Assembly: GCF_934668725.1 (NCBI RefSeq)
Contig: NZ_CAKUOF010000005.1
Coordinates: 174,608 to 238,607 of the forward strand
Source of the DNA: an uncultured Dysgonomonas sp.
GTDB taxonomy: Bacteria; Bacteroidota; Bacteroidia; Bacteroidales; Dysgonomonadaceae
DNA: 64,000 bases
Direction: 5' to 3'
Position 1 is the first letter of the stretch. The number at the start of each line of letters is the position of its first letter. The notes under the pieces were generated by a model. It saw only the letters and a program-made list of their open reading frames with translations. It did not search any database and had not been told where the DNA came from. The translations under genes were made by a program, and so were the position numbers. Shown one piece after another: positions 55,113 to 63,940 of this stretch.

Positions 55113-55130
55113 CTTACCTTCAAAGGTAAG
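55113..55130 (-). promoter_or_regulatory. Inverted repeat covering a -7 box upstream of the fucosyltransferase
   Basis: CTTACCTT-CA-AAGGTAAG has eight-base perfect arms; read on the minus strand it contains TACCTTTG, a full -7 box, about 75 bases before the start codon. An operator or recombination site are both possible readings. Confidence 0.5.
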
Positions 55131-55821
55131 AAGAATTTGGAATATGGTAATTGTAATTCTGATATATTTTTTCTTTTTCGAATTGTCAATATTCGGGTCT
55201 AAAATTGCTTTATTTCTAAAACGTATTAAATCGATTTGATTTAGTTTTTAATAGTTTTCTTCTATTCGATTTCTTCTAATACGAATTTTGTTTTTTGACT
55301 TATAAGTTATCTAATATTATAATTTTTATTTTATAATAGGGTATTTTATTTTCTAAAAAAAAAGTTTTTTATATACTATTTTAAGATTCTATGTAACCTC
55401 TTTTCTTAATAAGATATATGTATTCAAAGTTAAAATAAATATATATCTACTCTTTTATAGAATGTAGTAGTATATTATTTTCTGTTAATTAATAGATTAT
55501 AAGTTGTTATTAATTAGAATAAAAGTTAAAATTTTTATATTACTATAATAGTATATAGTGCTATTACTATTTTCTTTTTTGCTATAGTAATTAATTTGAT
55601 TTCATTTATTTGATCGTAAATTTTCTATTTAGTAAATCTATTTAGATAAATATTTAAGAATATATTTGGTATTTTGTTTAGAAAGAATCTTGTTCTGTTA
55701 TTAATTATGAAGATAATTTTGCTTATTTTCCGATTCTTCTTTATTTGTAATTGTTATTGCTCGAATTCTTTTGACTTTAAAATAAAAGATTAATAAGTCT
55801 TAGAGGTTTGACTTGTTTTTT

Positions 55822-55829
55822 TACCTTTG
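55822..55829 (+). promoter_or_regulatory. -7 box TACCTTTG before the second flippase
   Basis: A perfect TAnnTTTG, 28 bases before the start codon. A TTTG at 55807-55810 is too near to be the -33 box, so the upstream part is undefined. Confidence 0.5.
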
Positions 55830-55857
55830 CTTTTATTACTTGATATAACTCGCAATT

Positions 55858-57297
55858 ATGGCTAAAACGTTAAAAGATCAGACGGTTTCGGCTCTCTTTT
55901 GGAACTTTATGGATAAAGGAGGACAGCAGATTTTTCAATTTGCTTTCATATATGTGCTTGCAAGGCTCCTTAGTCCCGATGAATTCGGTCTAATTGCTGT
56001 ATTAACTATTTTTACAACTGTTGCTAATATATTGCAAGAAAGTGGTTTCTCTTCCGCTCTTATTCGAAAGTCAAATGTTGATGAAACCGATTATGCATCG
56101 ACTTTCTATTTTAATCTTTCAATAAGTATAGTTATATATACTCTATTTTTTTTATCAGCCCCTTTTATTGCAAATTTTTATGATAGGCCTGAACTTTTAA
56201 ATCTGTCACGTTTTTTATTTTTAGCATTCTTCTTCAATGCCTTGGGGGTGGTTCAGAACGTACATTTGATTCGAGAAATGAATTTCCGTATTAATACGCA
56301 GGCCTCTCTTATTGCTGTTGTGGCTTCGGGTATTGTTGCCATTGTTATGGCCTATAAAGGATATGGTGTATGGAGTTTAGCTTCCCAGCAGGTGATTCAG
56401 GCATTTTTGCGTTCATTTTTTTTATGGCTGTTTGTTCGATGGTATCCCAAAGCTTCGTTTAGTTTTGCAAGAATCCGTTCTATGTTTTCTTATAGTAGTA
56501 ATTTGTTGCTCAATTCTTTATTTAATCAAATAGTCGCCAATATTTATCCATTGGTAATAGGTAAGCGATTTTCTTTTTCTGAGGCAGGTTTTTATGCACA
56601 GGCTCGAAAGCTGAACGATATACCTCAGTCGGTTATAGCTAGTACTTTGCAAGGTGTTACGTTTCCTTTGTTGAATAATTTTGATGATTTGAAGCGGAAG
56701 AAACGTGCTTTTAGAAAGATTGTTCGTGTTGTCAGTTTTATCTGTTTTCCCATTGCTATATTTACTGTTGTTTCGGCAGAGCCAATTGTTCTGATTGTTT
56801 TACAGGAAAAATTTAGAGGAGTAATTCCTCTTCTTCGAATATTAGTTATCGGCGGGGCTTTCGTTCCACTGTTTTATTTACTGTCTTCTTTGTTGCAATC
56901 GTTGGGCAAATCGGGATTATTGCTGACTATCGAGTTTATTCGTAATGTCCTTTCAATATTAGTAATACTTGTAACCGTAACCTATGGGGTCAATGCTGTT
57001 GTTATGGGAGCGACCATTGTTTTTATACTGTCTTTTATAATAGGATATTATATTGCAGGAAAGTCTATTGACTACACTATTATGGAAGTTGTTAAAGATA
57101 TTTATCCATATATAATAATTGCCTTAATATCTTACTTACCAGTATATTTCTTGTCGTACATCATAAACAGTATGTTTCTTCTTGTGATTTTCCAGGCATT
57201 GATTGGTTCGGTTATCTATTTTGCTCTTTTAAAGGTATTGGGTTCTAAAGTAATGGATGATTTTATCCGGATAGTAAGACGTAAACCCTTTCACTGA
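55858..57297 (+). CDS. Wzx/TuaB-type lipopolysaccharide flippase (MOP superfamily)
   Basis: The 479-residue protein has 12-14 membrane helices and the WzxC/TuaB-like opening TVSALFWNFMDKGGQQIFQF followed by LARLLSPDEFGLIAVLTIF, and VSAEPIVLIVLQEKFRGVIP near residue 303. It differs from the flippase at 1704-3239 and belongs to the polysaccharide-biosynthesis C group. It may serve the divergent fucosyltransferase/GT2 pair. It is monocistronic and converges on xseA with only six bases between stops. Confidence 0.88.
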   Translation: MAKTLKDQTVSALFWNFMDKGGQQIFQFAFIYVLARLLSPDEFGLIAVLTIFTTVANILQESGFSSALIRKSNVDETDYASTFYFNLSISIVIYTLFFLSAPFIANFYDRPELLNLSRFLFLAFFFNALGVVQNVHLIREMNFRINTQASLIAVVASGIVAIVMAYKGYGVWSLASQQVIQAFLRSFFLWLFVRWYPKASFSFARIRSMFSYSSNLLLNSLFNQIVANIYPLVIGKRFSFSEAGFYAQARKLNDIPQSVIASTLQGVTFPLLNNFDDLKRKKRAFRKIVRVVSFICFPIAIFTVVSAEPIVLIVLQEKFRGVIPLLRILVIGGAFVPLFYLLSSLLQSLGKSGLLLTIEFIRNVLSILVILVTVTYGVNAVVMGATIVFILSFIIGYYIAGKSIDYTIMEVVKDIYPYIIIALISYLPVYFLSYIINSMFLLVIFQALIGSVIYFALLKVLGSKVMDDFIRIVRRKPFH

Positions 57298-57303
57298 TCC
57301 GGT

Positions 57304-58539
57304 TTACTTGACTATAGAAATGACATCTCCATCGAAGAATCGATTGGTGATTGTATCTCCTTCTTTTAATTCTGCTGAGTTTTTTACAATCTTATTGTCT
57401 CTTATTGTCAGTGTATATCCTTTCTTGAGGATATTTTCGGGTGAAATAAGTTTCAAGAACTGTTCTTGGTTTGTTAATCTGTGCTTCTCATCCACGATGA
57501 CCTTTTTCGTGAGACTCTTTAACCTCTCCATGAATACACTGATTTTATTTAGTTGATCTTTTGTATAATCTTTTGTAAGATATGAAAAATGGGTTGCTAA
57601 TGTATTTAAAGAGACCGATTCTTCCGTGATTTTACGATTTGTAGATGTAATAATGGCTTCTTGTAATTCGTACATGTTAATTGCTGCAGACTGTATTCGT
57701 TTTATCAGAAATTCGGCCACTGCCGTAGGAGTTTTTGCTCTTGTATGTGCTACGATATCCAAAACTGTATCGTCTCGTTCATGACCTATTCCCGTAATAA
57801 CAGGTAAGGGAAACTGTGCACAGTTGGCAGCCAAAAGATACGAATCGAAACTGCTAAGTTCCGAAGTTGCTCCTCCTCCTCTAATTATAATTACAGCATC
57901 AAACTTATCTGCATGTTCATAAACCCTGTCGAGTGCCGATATAATCGATTCTTCGGTTCTTTCGCCTTGCATGATTGCAGGAAATAAATGGGTGTAAAAT
58001 ACGAATCCATCGGGATTATTTTCCAGTTGATTACAAAAATCTTCGTATCCCGCAGCAGTTGGTGATGATATGACGGCTATGCGGTTGGTTATGGTTGGCA
58101 GTTCTAGTTCTTTATTTAGAGTAAGTACGCCTTCTTCCTCGAGTTGTTTCAGGATTAAAGCTCTGTTGCGAGCCTGGTCTCCTAAAGTGTATGTAGGGTC
58201 AATGTTATGCACATTGAGGCTATATCCGTATAATTCGTGGAATTCGACACTTACTTGTACTAATACTTTTAATCCTGAGCTAAAAGCTTGTCCTGTTTCC
58301 GATTCGAAATATGCCTTTAGCAATCTGAAAACATTAGCCCAGATACTTCCCCGTGCCTTTGCTATGATATTGCGGTTTTTGCTGTCTTTCTCGATGAATT
58401 CGAGATAACAGTGACCATTTTGTGCCACTCTCACATCGCTCATTTCTGCACGAATCCAGAATGATTGAGAAAATGTATTGGCAATAACGCCCCTGACCAG
58501 ATTATTTAATTCGTATAAAGAAATTGCAGCTTGTTCCAT
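57304..58539 (-). CDS. xseA: Exodeoxyribonuclease VII large subunit
   Basis: The 411-residue protein has the N-terminal OB-fold (ELNNLVRGVIANTFSQSFWI), the catalytic region IAVISSPTAAGYEDF near residue 153, IIIRGGGATSELSSFDSYLL near residue 217 and PVITGIGHERDDTVLD near residue 244. It forms the nuclease with XseB, encoded at 44197-44394. It lies 14 bases downstream of the subtilase gene. Confidence 0.94.
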   Translation of the reverse strand: MEQAAISLYELNNLVRGVIANTFSQSFWIRAEMSDVRVAQNGHCYLEFIEKDSKNRNIIAKARGSIWANVFRLLKAYFESETGQAFSSGLKVLVQVSVEFHELYGYSLNVHNIDPTYTLGDQARNRALILKQLEEEGVLTLNKELELPTITNRIAVISSPTAAGYEDFCNQLENNPDGFVFYTHLFPAIMQGERTEESIISALDRVYEHADKFDAVIIIRGGGATSELSSFDSYLLAANCAQFPLPVITGIGHERDDTVLDIVAHTRAKTPTAVAEFLIKRIQSAAINMYELQEAIITSTNRKITEESVSLNTLATHFSYLTKDYTKDQLNKISVFMERLKSLTKKVIVDEKHRLTNQEQFLKLISPENILKKGYTLTIRDNKIVKNSAELKEGDTITNRFFDGDVISIVK

Positions 58540-58553
58540 CGGCTTGCTTGAGA

Positions 58554-60173
58554 TTAAAATATAATCTTATAAGACTCTTTTACCCCTGTTCCTGAGATCG
58601 CTATTATTTTCATTTGCTTCGGGTAATTGGGTAGATAAAAGCTTTGTTCTTGTTCACGAAGCGTGTCCGTCATTATTACTTTCCCATCGAGAGTAAATAC
58701 TCTTATCGTGTATGTTTCATCCATAGTTTTCTCTTTTTTTGAAACACTAAAATACCCGATACTATCGGATTTTATATCGAATAATGGTTCTTTGTTTAGA
58801 CCTTCGTTTTCTATTCCACTGGGAGTGTTTCCTGCCAGTAAAAATGCAGTTTTCATATTAGGAATACCGTAACCGTATATTCCGTCAGGGGTTGCGTATT
58901 TATCGGAAGATTTTCTAATAATATCGAGCAGCTCTATATTGGTTAGGCTGGGAGCCGATTGCCATAAGCAGGCAGCAAGCCCCGACATAACAGGCCCTGA
59001 AAATGATGTACCATTTGCGAGATCTACTTCTCCTGTACTTGCTATTACTGCTGTTGAAAACCCTACCGCTACAACATCCGGCTTTATTCTGCCATCTGCC
59101 GTTAGCCCTCTTGAGCTGAAATAAGCTATAGTCGAGTCTCTGGCTATTGCTCCTACAGTGAGCACATTTGCAGCATCGGACGGAAATGCAATTTTTTCCC
59201 AGATATTTGCACCATCATTTCCGGCACTTACCTCTACAAATATTCCCTTGGATGCGGCCATATTGGCAGCTCTTGTTATATATGCAGTCTTTCCGTCGAG
59301 TTGCTCATGTGTATAGCTTTTTGCCGGAGCATTAAAAGTATGATACCCTAGCGAAGCATTTATAATATCCACTCCAATACTATCGGCGTATTCGGCTGCG
59401 GCAGCCCAATAGTCTTCTTCAATAGGAAATTCGGATCGACTGTCTTCTGAACGCAATAGCCAATATTTAGCTTCCGGAGCCGTTCCTACGAAAATATTAG
59501 GGCGGTTTGATGCCATTACGGATAAAACTTTTAGCCCATGATCGCTGCTTTCAAATATATTATTACCATTATAAACAAAATCTTTGACCCCTTTTATGGA
59601 TACATTGTCGAGAAGTAAGATTTCCTTTAAGTTTGTATATCCAGCATCAATTACAGCTATTTCCATCCCTTTACCTTTATAGCCCTCTTTATGCAGAAAG
59701 TTCCCATTCACCGTTTTAATTTGAACATCTCCGTAACCATATTCGCTTTTTGGTTTCTCCACAGAACGTTTACTTCTGGGTAATTCTCGTGCAGTTGTTC
59801 TGGCTGTATCACCTTTCCACGCAAAAGTGGTGCTGTCTACGAAATCGAGTTGGTTTATCTTCTCAACAAATAAGCTGTCATTACAATAAATACTGACAGT
59901 CTGAAGCCATTTACTCTTTGCTACTACTGTACACCCGAGTTCTTCTATTACGTTGATATATGCCGATGAAATAGGTAAATCTGAATTGTCAATGCTTATA
60001 TTTTGTCTTTTACGGCGTTCAATTGCCCGTTTCGAAAGAAATTCTTCGGGCTTGTCTATTGTATAGCCGGTTTGACCTTTGTCTTTGAGTTGCACTCTGA
60101 ACATATAGCCTTCCGAAGAAAATATATTTAAGTTGTATAGTGTGATGATGATTAAAAATATATACTTGGCCAT
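58554..60173 (-). CDS. Secreted S8 subtilisin-like serine protease
   Basis: The 539-residue protein has a signal peptide, a prodomain-like region to about residue 165 and an S8 catalytic domain with D176 (AVIDAGYTN), H212 (SSDHGLKVLS) and S390 (NGTSFSGPVMSG), plus the oxyanion SAGNDGAN. The last 75 residues (TYTIRVFTLDGKVIMTDTL, then YKIIF) resemble the beta-sandwich sorting domain of the type IX secretion system. Such proteases are exported to the surface or medium. All triad residues are present. It is followed by xseA in the same direction. Confidence 0.88.
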   Translation of the reverse strand: MAKYIFLIIITLYNLNIFSSEGYMFRVQLKDKGQTGYTIDKPEEFLSKRAIERRKRQNISIDNSDLPISSAYINVIEELGCTVVAKSKWLQTVSIYCNDSLFVEKINQLDFVDSTTFAWKGDTARTTARELPRSKRSVEKPKSEYGYGDVQIKTVNGNFLHKEGYKGKGMEIAVIDAGYTNLKEILLLDNVSIKGVKDFVYNGNNIFESSDHGLKVLSVMASNRPNIFVGTAPEAKYWLLRSEDSRSEFPIEEDYWAAAAEYADSIGVDIINASLGYHTFNAPAKSYTHEQLDGKTAYITRAANMAASKGIFVEVSAGNDGANIWEKIAFPSDAANVLTVGAIARDSTIAYFSSRGLTADGRIKPDVVAVGFSTAVIASTGEVDLANGTSFSGPVMSGLAACLWQSAPSLTNIELLDIIRKSSDKYATPDGIYGYGIPNMKTAFLLAGNTPSGIENEGLNKEPLFDIKSDSIGYFSVSKKEKTMDETYTIRVFTLDGKVIMTDTLREQEQSFYLPNYPKQMKIIAISGTGVKESYKIIF

Positions 60174-60552
60174 AAGTAGAGTTGATCGTTAATTTAATAT
60201 TGATTGAGTTGCGGAAAGTATTCAGCATTTTATTTTAAGCTATAACTGATAATCTGTCCTTTCTTTATATAGATAATAAAAAATACGGGGCTTTAGTTCT
60301 ATTTCCTAACTTTATAGTAAAACTCTTAATTTTTCCTTTTACTCAAAAGAAAATATTCAGTAACGTTATTATAACAGGTATAACTGCTTATTGTTGTTTT
60401 GCTTGCCTAAGCAATAAATAGCCCTGTGAACATATAATTAGAACAAATATATAGATGATTCGTAAGATCGCCAAACTTTGAGTTTTAGATGAGAATAATT
60501 ATGATTATCTTTCGGGCTTGTTTTAAGGTCACAGAACTGATTCAGATTCTAT
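60174..60552. other. Divergent intergenic region before the ABC exporter
   Basis: No gene is visible in these 379 bases. AATAAATAGCCCTGTGAAC at about 60413 resembles the lead-in of the dispersed mini-hairpins but its arms no longer pair well. No clear -33/-7 pair could be fixed on either strand. Confidence 0.4.
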
Positions 60553-62406
60553 ATGAAAGATTTTTTACGTATTCTTCGTCGATTTATTCCTCCTTACAAG
60601 AAAGAGCTCATTTTGAGTTTTATTTTTAATATTCTATCTGCATTGATGAATGTATTGTCATTTGCATTAATAATTCCTATTCTTAATATTCTTTTTAAGA
60701 TTAATGAAGACAGATACGAGTTTATGCCTTGGATTAGTCCTGATGCTACAACATTCATGCAAAAGATGGAATCTATTGCTCATGTTGCACAAAATAATTT
60801 TTATTACCTGAGTACAACTTATATAGATGAATATGGAGCTGCTAATACATTGCTTATATTAGCTTTGGCATTGGTTGTGATGACTTTTGTAAAGACAGGC
60901 GTTACTTATTTGAGTTCTTTTTTCCTTATTCCTATACGAACAGGAGTGGTGCGTGATATTCGAAATCAGATAAACGATAAGATACTGTCTCTACCGCTAT
61001 CCTTTTTCTCGGAGGAGAGAAAGGGGGATATAATCGGTCGTATGACCGGTGATGTAGGTGAGGTGGAGAACTCTATCATGAGCTCTTTGGACATGCTTTT
61101 TAAAAATCCGATTCTGATTTTGGTATATTTTACCACAATGTTGGTTATTAGCTGGCAACTGACCATTTTTGTGTTGGTGCTTCTTCCCGTATCCGGATTT
61201 ATAATGGGTAGAGTAGGGAAGACTTTAAAACGTCAGTCTAAAGAGGCTCAGGAAAAATGGGGCGAACTGATGGCTCAAATTGAAGAAACATTAGGTGGGC
61301 TACGCATTATCAAGGCTTTTAATGCTGAAAGAAAAGTAGAAGACCGATTTCATAAAGAAGGTGATGAGCTTCGCAGAATGTCAAACCGGATCAATCGCCG
61401 CCAGCAATTGGCACATCCAATGAGTGAATTTCTGGGTACGGCAACTATTGCAGTCGTTCTGTGGTATGGAGGTGGTCTTATTCTGGGGCATAATGCTTCT
61501 ATTACAGCATCGAGTTTTATGTTCTATCTGGTTATGTTTTACAGTATCATAAATCCGGCTAAAGAGTTTTCCAAGTCAGCTTATGCTATACAGAAAGGAT
61601 TGGCCTCTATGGAGCGTATAGATAAGATACTGAAAGCCGAAAGTAATATAGTTGATCCCGAAAAGCCTGTTAAACTTTCTTTTAATAAAGAAATCGAATA
61701 TAGAAATGTTTGGTTCAAATACCAAAACAATTGGGTGTTGCAAGACATCAATCTGGTTATACCTAAAGGAAAAACGGTTGCTCTTGTAGGACAGTCGGGA
61801 TCAGGTAAATCCACTATGGTCGATCTGCTTCCACGCTTCTATGATGTTGATAAGGGTGAAATCTTAATTGATGGAGTTGACGTTAAGAATACCAAAGTGG
61901 TAGACCTGCGTTCGTTAATGGGAAATGTAAATCAAGAGGCGATTTTGTTTAATGATACATTCTTTAATAATATTTCTTTTGGTGTAGAAAATGCTACACT
62001 GGAGCAGGTAATAGAAGCTGCCAAGATTGCCAATGCACATGATTTTATCAGTGCTACGGAAAATGGTTATGAAACCAATATCGGAGATCGTGGAGGAAAG
62101 CTTTCGGGAGGACAACGTCAACGTGTGAGCATTGCCCGTGCTATCTTAAAGAACCCTCAGATACTTATTTTAGATGAGGCAACTTCGGCTTTAGATACCG
62201 AGTCGGAAAGACTGGTGCAGGAAGCACTCGAAAACCTCATGCGTAACCGTACTACCATTGTAATTGCCCACCGTTTATCTACCATAAAAACCGCCGATGA
62301 AATATGTGTAATGCACGAAGGGCGAATTGTGGAAAGAGGTCACCACGATGAACTCTATAATCTCAATGGTTATTATCGGAAACTATGCGATATGCAGCAG
62401 TTCTAG
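60553..62406 (+). CDS. MsbA-like ABC exporter (fused permease and ATPase)
   Basis: The 617-residue half-transporter has a six-helix membrane domain (residues 1-340) and an ATP-binding domain with Walker A LVGQSGSGKSTMVDL, signature LSGGQRQRVSIARAIL, Walker B ILILDEATSALD and the H-loop VIAHRLST. As a homodimer it would export lipid A-core, a lipid or a peptide from the inner leaflet. The order fits MsbA in other Bacteroidales, but that specificity is not proven. Confidence 0.9.
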   Translation: MKDFLRILRRFIPPYKKELILSFIFNILSALMNVLSFALIIPILNILFKINEDRYEFMPWISPDATTFMQKMESIAHVAQNNFYYLSTTYIDEYGAANTLLILALALVVMTFVKTGVTYLSSFFLIPIRTGVVRDIRNQINDKILSLPLSFFSEERKGDIIGRMTGDVGEVENSIMSSLDMLFKNPILILVYFTTMLVISWQLTIFVLVLLPVSGFIMGRVGKTLKRQSKEAQEKWGELMAQIEETLGGLRIIKAFNAERKVEDRFHKEGDELRRMSNRINRRQQLAHPMSEFLGTATIAVVLWYGGGLILGHNASITASSFMFYLVMFYSIINPAKEFSKSAYAIQKGLASMERIDKILKAESNIVDPEKPVKLSFNKEIEYRNVWFKYQNNWVLQDINLVIPKGKTVALVGQSGSGKSTMVDLLPRFYDVDKGEILIDGVDVKNTKVVDLRSLMGNVNQEAILFNDTFFNNISFGVENATLEQVIEAAKIANAHDFISATENGYETNIGDRGGKLSGGQRQRVSIARAILKNPQILILDEATSALDTESERLVQEALENLMRNRTTIVIAHRLSTIKTADEICVMHEGRIVERGHHDELYNLNGYYRKLCDMQQF

Positions 62407-62451
62407 AAAAAACAGTACAGCTATAATATATAGATACAATCAATAATCGAT

Positions 62452-62480
62452 AGGCAAAGGAATCCGTTCTTTTGCCTTTT
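62452..62480 (+). terminator. Intrinsic terminator after the ABC exporter
   Basis: AGGCAAA pairs with TTTTGCCT across GGAATCCGTTC, followed by TTTTC. Confidence 0.7.
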
Positions 62481-62549
62481 CTTTGCACCCATTCTGAATA
62501 TTATTTAGAATCATTCTATTCGTAAATATAACTTAAACCATTGTATAAT

Positions 62550-63581
62550 ATGCAACTGTACAATTTGATGAGTGCTGACGAGAGAGCTAAATTGATAGAT
62601 GAAGCCGGAGTTCAGCGTCTTACCCTTTCTTTTTATGCTTATGCTCATATAGCCGATCCGCAAGCTTTCAGAGACACCCTGTTTCTCGAGTGGTCAAAAC
62701 TGGATGTTCTCGGGCGTATCTATGTAGCCGAAGAAGGTATCAATGCCCAACTGTCTTTACCTGCTGAAAATATGTCGGCATTCAAGGCTTATCTCGATAC
62801 CTATCCTTTTATGAAAGATATTCGCTTGAATGTGGCGGTTGAACATGACAATAAATCATTCTTGAAACTGACTATCAAAGTTCGTGAGAAGATAGTAGCC
62901 GATGGACTCAACGACGATACATTTGATGTTACCGACATAGGTGTGCATCTTAAAGCCAAAGAATTTCATGAAATGATGGCCGATCCCAATACCGTGGTGC
63001 TGGATATGCGTAATCATTACGAAAGCGAAGTCGGTCATTTCGAAGGGGCTGTAACGCCCGACGTGACCACTTTCAGAGAATCCCTGCCTATTATCGACAA
63101 GATGCTCGAAGAGCATAAAGAAGACAAAAACCTCTTGATGTATTGCACAGGCGGTATTCGCTGCGAAAAAGCAAGTGCCTACTTTAAACACAAGGGCTTT
63201 AAAAATGTCTATCAACTCGAAGGTGGAATAATTGAGTACACAAGACAAGTAAAAGCCGAAGGGCTGGAAAGTAAATTCATTGGTAAGAACTTTGTGTTCG
63301 ATAATCGCTTAGGCGAACGTATCACCGAAGATATCATTGCTCATTGCCATCAATGCGGTAAACCCTGCGATACCCATACCAATTGTGCAAACGAAGGTTG
63401 TCACCTTTTGTTTATACAATGTCCCGAATGTGCCGAGTCGATGAAAGGCTGCTGTTGCAACGATTGCAAAGACATAGTTATGTTACCCGAAGAACAACAA
63501 AAAGCACTTCGCAAAGGCAGGCGTAACGATGCCATGATTTTTAGAAAAGGAAAATCCCAAAGCTTATTTATATCTAAATAA
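62550..63581 (+). CDS. trhO: tRNA uridine(34) hydroxylase TrhO (YceA), rhodanese type
   Basis: I start at ATG 62550; a TTG at 62541 would add three residues. The 343-residue protein has an N-terminal acylphosphatase-like domain (LGRIYVAEEGINAQLSLPAE), a rhodanese domain with Cys199 in YCTGGIRCEKAS, and a C-terminal Cys-rich segment (CHQCGKPCDTHTNCANEGC, then CCCNDCKDI). TrhO hydroxylates wobble uridine in tRNA using oxygen. The Cys-rich tail is usual in this family. A long hairpin of the GTGACA motif lies 29 bases after the stop. Confidence 0.9.
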   Translation: MQLYNLMSADERAKLIDEAGVQRLTLSFYAYAHIADPQAFRDTLFLEWSKLDVLGRIYVAEEGINAQLSLPAENMSAFKAYLDTYPFMKDIRLNVAVEHDNKSFLKLTIKVREKIVADGLNDDTFDVTDIGVHLKAKEFHEMMADPNTVVLDMRNHYESEVGHFEGAVTPDVTTFRESLPIIDKMLEEHKEDKNLLMYCTGGIRCEKASAYFKHKGFKNVYQLEGGIIEYTRQVKAEGLESKFIGKNFVFDNRLGERITEDIIAHCHQCGKPCDTHTNCANEGCHLLFIQCPECAESMKGCCCNDCKDIVMLPEEQQKALRKGRRNDAMIFRKGKSQSLFISK

Positions 63582-63609
63582 TACGTTCGGGATAATAATT
63601 GGATAAGAT

Positions 63610-63650
63610 AACAAAGGTGACAAGAGTAACGCTCGATTGTCACTTTTGTT
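63610..63650 (+). terminator. 14-base stem built from two facing GTGACA motifs after trhO
   Basis: AACAAAGGTGACAA (63610-63623) pairs along its whole length with TTGTCACTTTTGTT (63637-63650), with one wobble, around a 13-base loop that has GAG/CTC ends. GTTTTG follows. It may end trhO transcription or be a paired protein site. Confidence 0.6.
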
Positions 63651-63696
63651 GTTTTGTTAAGTTGTTGTATTCTAGAGTTTAAATGCCTAAAACATT

Positions 63697-63820
63697 ACAA
63701 AAGTGACAAATATTACATCCGTAATCTGTTTTGTTTGTTTACTTCTTGTAAGTTGTTTACTTTTAATGATTTAATCTGTTTTTTTTGACTAAAACATGAC
63801 ACTTGGTGTCACCTTTGTTA
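63697..63820. repeat. Further GTGACA motifs (copy C)
   Basis: ACAAAAGTGACA (63697-63708) and, on the opposite strand, TGTCACCTTTGTTA (63807-63820). The latter overlaps the small palindrome TGACAC-TTG-GTGTCA (63797-63811). Confidence 0.55.
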
Positions 63821-63908
63821 TCTTCTTGTTTCTGTTTTGTAACTTTATTTCAATTTGCTTCAAAGATCGCTTCATGATATAGATAAATCTATTGCTATTT
63901 CCTTAAGG

Positions 63909-63940
63909 TTTAACGAGTCCGCTAAAAAATAGTATATTTG
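63909..63940 (+). promoter_or_regulatory. Bacteroidetes-type promoter reading out of the window
   Basis: TTTA (63909-63912), a 20-base gap and a perfect TATATTTG (63933-63940). The gene it serves lies beyond base 64000. Confidence 0.6.

Larger units (their letters stand above)
55048..55857. other. AT-rich divergent region between the fucosyltransferase and the flippase
   Basis: An 810-base gap of very AT-rich sequence with no credible gene. It holds the candidate promoters for the two divergent genes: a TACCTTTG box in an inverted repeat (55113-55130, minus strand) and another TACCTTTG at 55822-55829 (plus strand). A pair AAGTC/GACTT at 55795-55814 resembles the dispersed hairpin. Confidence 0.5.

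Noticed and set aside
55807..55829. A complete -33/-7 promoter before the second flippase
   Set aside because: The TTTG at 55807 is only 11 bases from TACCTTTG instead of about 20, so only the -7 box is supported.
60360..60430. A tRNA-like or small RNA structure in the gap before the ABC exporter
   Set aside because: Short stems can be drawn, but no cloverleaf, T-loop sequence or terminator is present.
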